The notes under the pieces: model-generated | Databases searched by the model: none | Seen by the model: only the letters and a program-made list of their open reading frames with translations | Told to the model about the DNA's origin: nothing | Position numbers and translations under genes: made by a program | Assembly: GCA_021163585.1 (NCBI GenBank) | Contig: JAGGTW010000004.1 | Span: forward strand, 1 to 16,432 | From: Desulfurococcales archaeon | GTDB taxonomy: Archaea > Thermoproteota > Thermoprotei_A > Sulfolobales > NBVN01 | Direction of reading: 5' to 3' | Length of the DNA: 16,432 bases | Part shown: piece by piece, positions 13,026-16,432 of the stretch | Numbering within the stretch: the first letter of the stretch is position 1 | How the letters are laid out: each line of letters opens with the position of its first letter

Positions 13026-13682
13026 TCAAACACCCCTAGCAACAAACTTTATCTTCTCGAGGAATGGGTGAGCGCTCCAGAAAATCTCAGCTGTCTCAAT
13101 AACCTCACCTATGTTGAACCCCAGCTCCATGTACCTCTTTAGAGCCCTTACCACAATATCTTCTCTAGTTACAGGGCCTCTGCAACCCCAGCACCTACCG
13201 CCTGTTGCTGGGCACTCAGCATCGCAGCCAGCCAGCGTCAGCGGACCAAGGCAAAGGATCCCCTTACTTAGCAGGCACTCCTCAGGATGGAGTGGACACT
13301 CAGCGCATACCGGGATACCATTAAGCCTCAAGTCAGTAGCCATCTTAACCAGCACGCAGTCCCCCTTCCGCATACAGGCCCAGCACTCGATTCTATGGTA
13401 AGCGAGCAGTAGCTCCAGAGTACTTCTTCTGGCCCTTAAGGTCTTAGCTGTCCTAGTACGTACCTCCAGGTCATCGCTCACGGGGAATGCGCAGGCTGGA
13501 ACTAACTTGCCATTAGGTAGCTCAACCAAGCACAGTCTACATGAAGCTCCCCTGTAGATCTCTCCTGCCTGACAGAAGGAGTGCATGGGTACTCCAGCCT
13601 TCTTAATGGCATCCAGTAATACTGACTTAGGATCCACTTCAACTTCAGTACCATCTACCCTTACTCTCACATTACCTCTCAT
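13026..13682 (-). CDS. NuoG/HydA-N-like Fe-S protein fused to the C-terminal cysteine domain of a [NiFe] small subunit
   Basis: Length 218 residues from ATG 13682. Residues 1-75 form a [2Fe-2S] ferredoxin domain: C37, C48, C51, C64 (SFCQAG, GASCRLC, PACAFP). Residues about 95-112 form the His-Cys [4Fe-4S] motif of complex I NuoG and HydA: H96, C100, C103, C109. Instead of the usual two ferredoxin CxxCxxC motifs there are eight more cysteines, C126, C129, C136, C144, C153, C157, C164 and C167. They include LCLGPLTLAGCDAECP and CWGCRGPV, the pattern found at the C-terminus of group 3 [NiFe] small subunits (MvhG/FrhG/HydD type). The tail has no catalytic molybdopterin domain. ATG 13682 has AGGTGG six bases upstream; GTG 13697 lacks an SD. 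The start lies inside the nuoF end. It probably bridges the FMN subunit and the [NiFe] core. Confidence 0.85.
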   Translation of the reverse strand: MRGNVRVRVDGTEVEVDPKSVLLDAIKKAGVPMHSFCQAGEIYRGASCRLCLVELPNGKLVPACAFPVSDDLEVRTRTAKTLRARRSTLELLLAYHRIECWACMRKGDCVLVKMATDLRLNGIPVCAECPLHPEECLLSKGILCLGPLTLAGCDAECPATGGRCWGCRGPVTREDIVVRALKRYMELGFNIGEVIETAEIFWSAHPFLEKIKFVARGV

Positions 13683-15483
13683 ACTTAACCACCTCACGAC
13701 TTATGGGGCAGGTGCCTGTGGGACACCTCTTTTCTATTATATGAGCTAGGTACTCTTCCCTGAAGTACCTGATGGTTGAAAGCACGGGAATAGGGGCGCC
13801 GCTACCCAAGGCGCAGAGAGAGGCATTCTTAAGTGTCTCACCTAATTCCTGCAGAAGCTCAAGATCTTCCTGGCTACTCTTCCCACAGCATATTTTATTT
13901 AGTATCTCCAGCATTTCCCTAGTACCCACCCTACACGGGACGCACTTCCCGCACGACTCACTGACAAAGAACGCCATGAACTGCCTGGCCAGGTCTACAA
14001 TGCAATTATGTTCATCTATAGCTATAAGAATTCCTGAACCCATAGCCACGCCTAGTTTTGGTAGCTCATCATAATCTAATGGAACGTTCATCTCGGAAGC
14101 TGGAAGGAAACCTCCTGCAGGTCCGCCCACCTCAATAGCTTTAAGCTTTACTCCCTCAGGTGGGCCTCCAGCAAGCCCGTCTATGATAGTTTTTACTGAG
14201 GTACCTACAGGAACTTCGTAGACTCCGGGTCTTCTGACAGATCCTGAAACAGAAACCATTTTCGTTCCACCTGACTTCTCAGTACCTATGGTAGAGTACC
14301 TGTCCCAGCCCTCACGCATGATGACCGCTGCGTGAGCTAGTGTCTCAACATTATTCACTACTGTCGGTTTACCCCATAAACCTCTGCTTACAGGATATGG
14401 TGGCCTGACTCTTGGTGATGACCTCTTACCTTCGATCTCCTCAAACAGGGCTGTCTCCTCACCGCTTGTGTACCTTCCTGCATCCTGAAATACCTCTACA
14501 TCGAACGAGAAGCCCGATCCTAAAACATTATCTCCCAGCAACCCGTACTTCCTAGCCTCCTCTACAGCTTTCTTAAGCCTCTCGGCAGCTAAGTCGAACT
14601 CAGCTCCTACGAAGACATATCCTTTGTTAGCTCCTGTCACGTAACCTGCGATGATCATTCCTTCGATGACTATGTGTGGATCCGACTCAATAAGTAACCT
14701 ATTAGAGAAAGCCGAGGGATCCCCTTCCTCTGCATTAGCTACTACGTACTTCACATCACTTACCTGATCCTTAACTGTCTTCCACTTGATCCAGGTGGGG
14801 AATCCTGCACCTCCCCTGCCTCTCAGCTTAGCTAATTTGATCTCCTCAATAACCTCATCAGGGCCCTTCTTGATGGCTCTGACAAGCCCTAAGTACCCGC
14901 CCCTAGCTACATACTCCTCAATAGATTCAGGGTTTATGATGCCGCAGTTTCTTCCAACCAGCCTAACCTGCTTCCGCCAAAATTCTAATTCATTGAGCGT
15001 TGGTACTAGAAACTCTCCTTCAGCAGCTCCTGTTCTGTATTTAATTGCGAACGCCTTACTTACATCGCCTGACAAGTACCTACTGACTATATTACTGACC
15101 TCTTCTGGATTAACGTTCGCGTAAATAGCTGGCGGAAGTCCCTTCTTAACTACTTCAATCCATGGATCGATGAAGTCCAGTCCATGGCACCCGACAATGT
15201 CGACATCTACAGCTAAGCCAGATTCCCTCACGAACTCCTGAACAGCATCATATACATCTGCCGCACCCACAGCTAGGGTACATGATGCTAACGCAACCCT
15301 GACCTTAATGCCGTGCCTACCGAACATTAGTTCATTAAGTCTCCTAGCCCTTAATTCCCTGCACTCAGAACTATCATGGCATAGAGGTCCCTTAACTCTG
15401 CACTCAATGTACTTAGGACACGGGTTGGAGGGAGGGTTATGCCAGCATTTAGGGCAGCACTTATCCATTAATGTCCAGCTCAC
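13672..15483 (-). CDS. NuoF/HydB-like NAD(P)H-binding FMN/[4Fe-4S] subunit with Cys-rich N-terminal extension
   Basis: Length 603 residues from GTG 15483. Core NuoF motifs are clear: RGRGGAGFPT (FMN, 221-230), NAEEGDPSAF (NADH side, 250-259), the PRVRPPYPVSRGLWGKPT segment (357-374), ESCGKCVPCRVGT with C511, C514 and C517, and C557 for the N3-like [4Fe-4S] cluster. It should exchange electrons between NAD(P)H and the Fe-S chain. Before the core is a thioredoxin-like domain in which only two of the four [2Fe-2S] cysteines remain (C68, C99). Before that, residues 9-41 hold seven cysteines: C9, C10, C13, C22, C28, C35, C41. The C-terminal two-[4Fe-4S] extension of HydB is absent except for a CPTGTC remnant (C587, C592). 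GTG 15483 overlaps the nuoE stop (GTGA) and has AAGGGGTG six bases upstream. GTG 15492 would add three residues. Confidence 0.92.
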   Translation of the reverse strand: MSWTLMDKCCPKCWHNPPSNPCPKYIECRVKGPLCHDSSECRELRARRLNELMFGRHGIKVRVALASCTLAVGAADVYDAVQEFVRESGLAVDVDIVGCHGLDFIDPWIEVVKKGLPPAIYANVNPEEVSNIVSRYLSGDVSKAFAIKYRTGAAEGEFLVPTLNELEFWRKQVRLVGRNCGIINPESIEEYVARGGYLGLVRAIKKGPDEVIEEIKLAKLRGRGGAGFPTWIKWKTVKDQVSDVKYVVANAEEGDPSAFSNRLLIESDPHIVIEGMIIAGYVTGANKGYVFVGAEFDLAAERLKKAVEEARKYGLLGDNVLGSGFSFDVEVFQDAGRYTSGEETALFEEIEGKRSSPRVRPPYPVSRGLWGKPTVVNNVETLAHAAVIMREGWDRYSTIGTEKSGGTKMVSVSGSVRRPGVYEVPVGTSVKTIIDGLAGGPPEGVKLKAIEVGGPAGGFLPASEMNVPLDYDELPKLGVAMGSGILIAIDEHNCIVDLARQFMAFFVSESCGKCVPCRVGTREMLEILNKICCGKSSQEDLELLQELGETLKNASLCALGSGAPIPVLSTIRYFREEYLAHIIEKRCPTGTCPISREVVKYER

Positions 15484-15977
15484 TTCACCCACCCCTTCTT
15501 ACGAGCAAGGTGTCTTAATTCACTGATCATTTTCTGAAGTACCTCAGGATTAGCTCTCCCCACAATTCTCTTCGTCCCATCAGGCATGTGCACAGTCACA
15601 ACTGGTGCGTGGGAGCAGCAGCTGAGGCAACTTACTTCCTTAACAGTAAAGAGTCCATCACTTGACGTGTGGTGGCCGTCCTTAATGCCCAGCACGGACT
15701 TCAGGTACTTTAGGTTCTCCATGTTTCCCTTAATGTAGCAGGTAATTCCGGTGCAGACATATATTCTGTACTTGCCTAGTGGCTCAGTACTGAATAAGTG
15801 ATAGAACGTAGCAACACTGAATACTTCCGAGTAAGGTACTCTGAGTTGCTGGGCAATAGCTCTGGCACTCTCGGGTGATACGTGACCCTCAACTTGCTGG
15901 ATAGTCTTGAGGGCCTGAATCAGGTTCTTAGGCTTCGTTCCTTCTTTTTTAAGATGTTTTGGCTCGGCAGCAGTCAC
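15480..15977 (-). CDS. NuoE/HydC-like [2Fe-2S] subunit
   Basis: Length 165 residues with the thioredoxin-like NuoE fold. The N-terminal helical part has QALKTIQQVEGHVSPESARAIA (21-42) and the YSEVFSVATFYHLF block (49-62). The [2Fe-2S] ligands are C75 and C80 (VCTGITC) and C117 and C121 (SCLSCCSHAP); C120 is an extra neighbouring cysteine. It normally binds the NuoF subunit, and its distal [2Fe-2S] cluster is linked to flavin tuning in complex I and to bifurcation in HydABC enzymes. First gene of the operon. GTG start with GGTGGT (15981-15986) a few bases upstream. The TGA stop overlaps the nuoF GTG. The spacing between conserved blocks and the length are normal. Confidence 0.93.
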   Translation of the reverse strand: MTAAEPKHLKKEGTKPKNLIQALKTIQQVEGHVSPESARAIAQQLRVPYSEVFSVATFYHLFSTEPLGKYRIYVCTGITCYIKGNMENLKYLKSVLGIKDGHHTSSDGLFTVKEVSCLSCCSHAPVVTVHMPDGTKRIVGRANPEVLQKMISELRHLARKKGWVK

Positions 15978-16104
15978 GCTACCACCACATGTTCTGATGC
16001 TACAACAAACGTTAGCTTAAGCAATTAAAGTAGTTACTATAAGTAAAATAATTATGAGTAATAACATTATAATGCTTCAGAAATTAGATGTTGGGGGTTA
16101 CTGA
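15978..16104. promoter_or_regulatory. Divergent promoter region, hydrogenase operon / AbrB-PhoU-like regulator
   Basis: This 127-base AT-rich gap contains the promoters of the hydrogenase operon (minus) and the regulator gene (plus). On the minus strand CTTTAATTGC and the palindrome GCTTAAGC (16015-16030) lie 38-53 bases before the nuoE-like start, a suitable TATA distance. On the plus strand CATTATAAT (16065-16073) lies 32-40 bases before ATG 16105, with GGGGGT (16093-16098) as SD. Individual elements are inferred by spacing. A shared control region is plausible because the neighbour is a DNA-binding-type protein. Confidence 0.45.
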
Positions 16105-16432
16105 ATGGAGCATGATAGTAGGAAGCTGATCAGGGTGGGACCGGGCTCGATAGCCCTTACAATTCCTAAGAAGTGGGCCTCACTTATGGGTTTGAAAGCT
16201 GGTGACGTGGTTGACATATACTTCGACGGTAAGAAGCTCTCTGCTGTGCCTAGGCGTAGGGCAGTTACCGATGAGAGTATCCAAATATTTATTGACGTTA
16301 CTGAAGGGAATGTCAGTGCTGCAGTGAGGAAGCTGGCTGCAGCCTTCGTTGAGGGTATTACTAAGGTGAGAGTACGGTGTCAGCAGGAAACCCTGAGGAA
16401 ACTGACGGCTGAGTTGAGGAGGGCTGTGCCTG
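16105..16432 (+). CDS. SpoVT/AbrB-domain PhoU-like regulator (3' truncated by window)
   Basis: The first 109 codons are visible, and the frame stays open to the window edge. The N-terminus has the swapped-hairpin AbrB/SpoVT pattern: RKLIRVGPGSIALTIPKKWA (residues 6-25), then GLKAGDVVDIYFDGKKLSAVP (29-49). After about residue 55 the sequence is helical in character (NVSAAVRKLAAAFVEGITKVRV), as in archaeal AbrB-PhoU fusion proteins annotated as phosphate uptake regulators. ATG 16105 has an SD (GGGGGT, 16093-16098). The gene is divergent from the hydrogenase operon, so it might regulate that operon or genes to the right. The phosphate link is only by family annotation. The C-terminal part is not visible. 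Confidence 0.8.
   Translation, partial: MEHDSRKLIRVGPGSIALTIPKKWASLMGLKAGDVVDIYFDGKKLSAVPRRRAVTDESIQIFIDVTEGNVSAAVRKLAAAFVEGITKVRVRCQQETLRKLTAELRRAVP

Larger units (their letters stand above)
10367..15977 (-). other. Five-gene hybrid hydrogenase operon (nuoE-nuoF-nuoG-hydL-hydS/A like)
   Basis: Five minus-strand genes lie head to tail with a 4-base overlap (E/F), an 11-base overlap (F/G), a 1-base gap (G/L) and a 12-base gap (L/S), which implies one transcript and coupled translation. The gene set combines the NADH-diaphorase module (NuoE, NuoF and the NuoG N-terminus) used by HydABC-type [FeFe] hydrogenases and by bidirectional [NiFe] hydrogenases with a [NiFe] large subunit and a small subunit that continues into [FeFe]-hydrogenase domains. 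No Hyp or Hyd(EFG) maturation gene is present in the window. Confidence 0.85.

Noticed and set aside
10367..15977. Reading the operon as part of respiratory complex I (NuoE-F-G-D-B)
   Set aside because: The large subunit keeps both Ni-binding CxxC pairs, which NuoD lacks, and the small subunit carries extra F- and H-domains. No membrane subunits (NuoH, L, M, N) are present in the window.
1..16432. CRISPR arrays, insertion sequences, tRNA or rRNA genes
   Set aside because: No regularly spaced repeats, terminal inverted repeats with a transposase, or conserved RNA sequences were seen. Gaps between genes are all under 200 bases.

Overview
The window is archaeal and most likely comes from a thermophilic member of the Thermoproteota/TACK group. 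This is an inference from several signs: archaeal SD motifs of the GGTG type, many GTG/TTG starts, TATA-like boxes 25-40 nt ahead of genes, T-run terminators, AGG/AGA arginine and ATA isoleucine codons, a tungsten-type aldehyde:ferredoxin oxidoreductase, a MobB protein fused to an Fe-S domain, and an AbrB-PhoU type regulator. There are no rRNA or tRNA genes, CRISPR arrays, insertion sequences or gene-free stretches over 300 bases.

Layout: (1) 1-3152 (+) is the end of a branched-chain amino acid type ABC operon, livH(partial)-livM-livG-livF, with 4-nt overlaps. A palindromic T/A tract separates it from a convergent M20 metallopeptidase (3209-4489, -). (2) 4614-6784 (+) holds a MoaD/ThiS-like sulfur carrier and an AOR-family oxidoreductase. 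(3) 6968-8290 (+) is a class III PLP aminotransferase, convergent with a MobB-FeS protein (8360-9127, -); an 18-bp perfect palindrome lies between them. (4) 9235-10357 (+) holds a DUF2148-like protein that has lost all cysteines and a class II aldolase. (5) 10367-15977 (-) is a tight five-gene operon, nuoE-like, nuoF-like, nuoG-like, [NiFe] hydrogenase large subunit, hybrid small subunit. (6) A divergent AbrB/PhoU-like regulator runs off the right edge (16105-16432, +).

The main discovery is the hydrogenase operon. Its last protein joins three parts: the N-terminal half of a [NiFe] hydrogenase small subunit (proximal-cluster cysteines), the two-[4Fe-4S] F-domain of an [FeFe] hydrogenase, and a shortened [FeFe] H-cluster domain. 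The matching C-terminal cysteine block of a group 3 [NiFe] small subunit sits instead at the end of the nuoG-like protein, whose own N-terminus matches the N-terminal part of HydA. The two proteins therefore look like the products of a reciprocal domain exchange between HydA and a [NiFe] small subunit. Hybrid [FeFe]/[NiFe] hydrogenases have been reported in archaea (Greening et al., Cell 2024, as I recall it), so the hybrid idea itself is not new. Details here deserve attention: the H-domain keeps three of four cluster cysteines and lacks the L1 cysteine pair; the large subunit lacks the usual proton-gate glutamate and stops exactly at the Ni-ligand motif with no cleavable tail; and the NuoF-like subunit has a seven-cysteine N-terminal extension with a degraded thioredoxin-like [2Fe-2S] domain.

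Working together (inference): the NuoE/F-like module would exchange electrons with NAD(P)H through FMN, and the Fe-S chain in the NuoG-like and hybrid subunits would carry them to the Ni-Fe site and possibly to a site in the degenerate H-domain. Elsewhere the AOR, MoaD-like and MobB-FeS genes fit a tungsten/molybdenum cofactor theme, and the Liv transporter, peptidase and aminotransferase fit peptide and amino acid fermentation, in which excess reductant would be disposed of by a hydrogenase.
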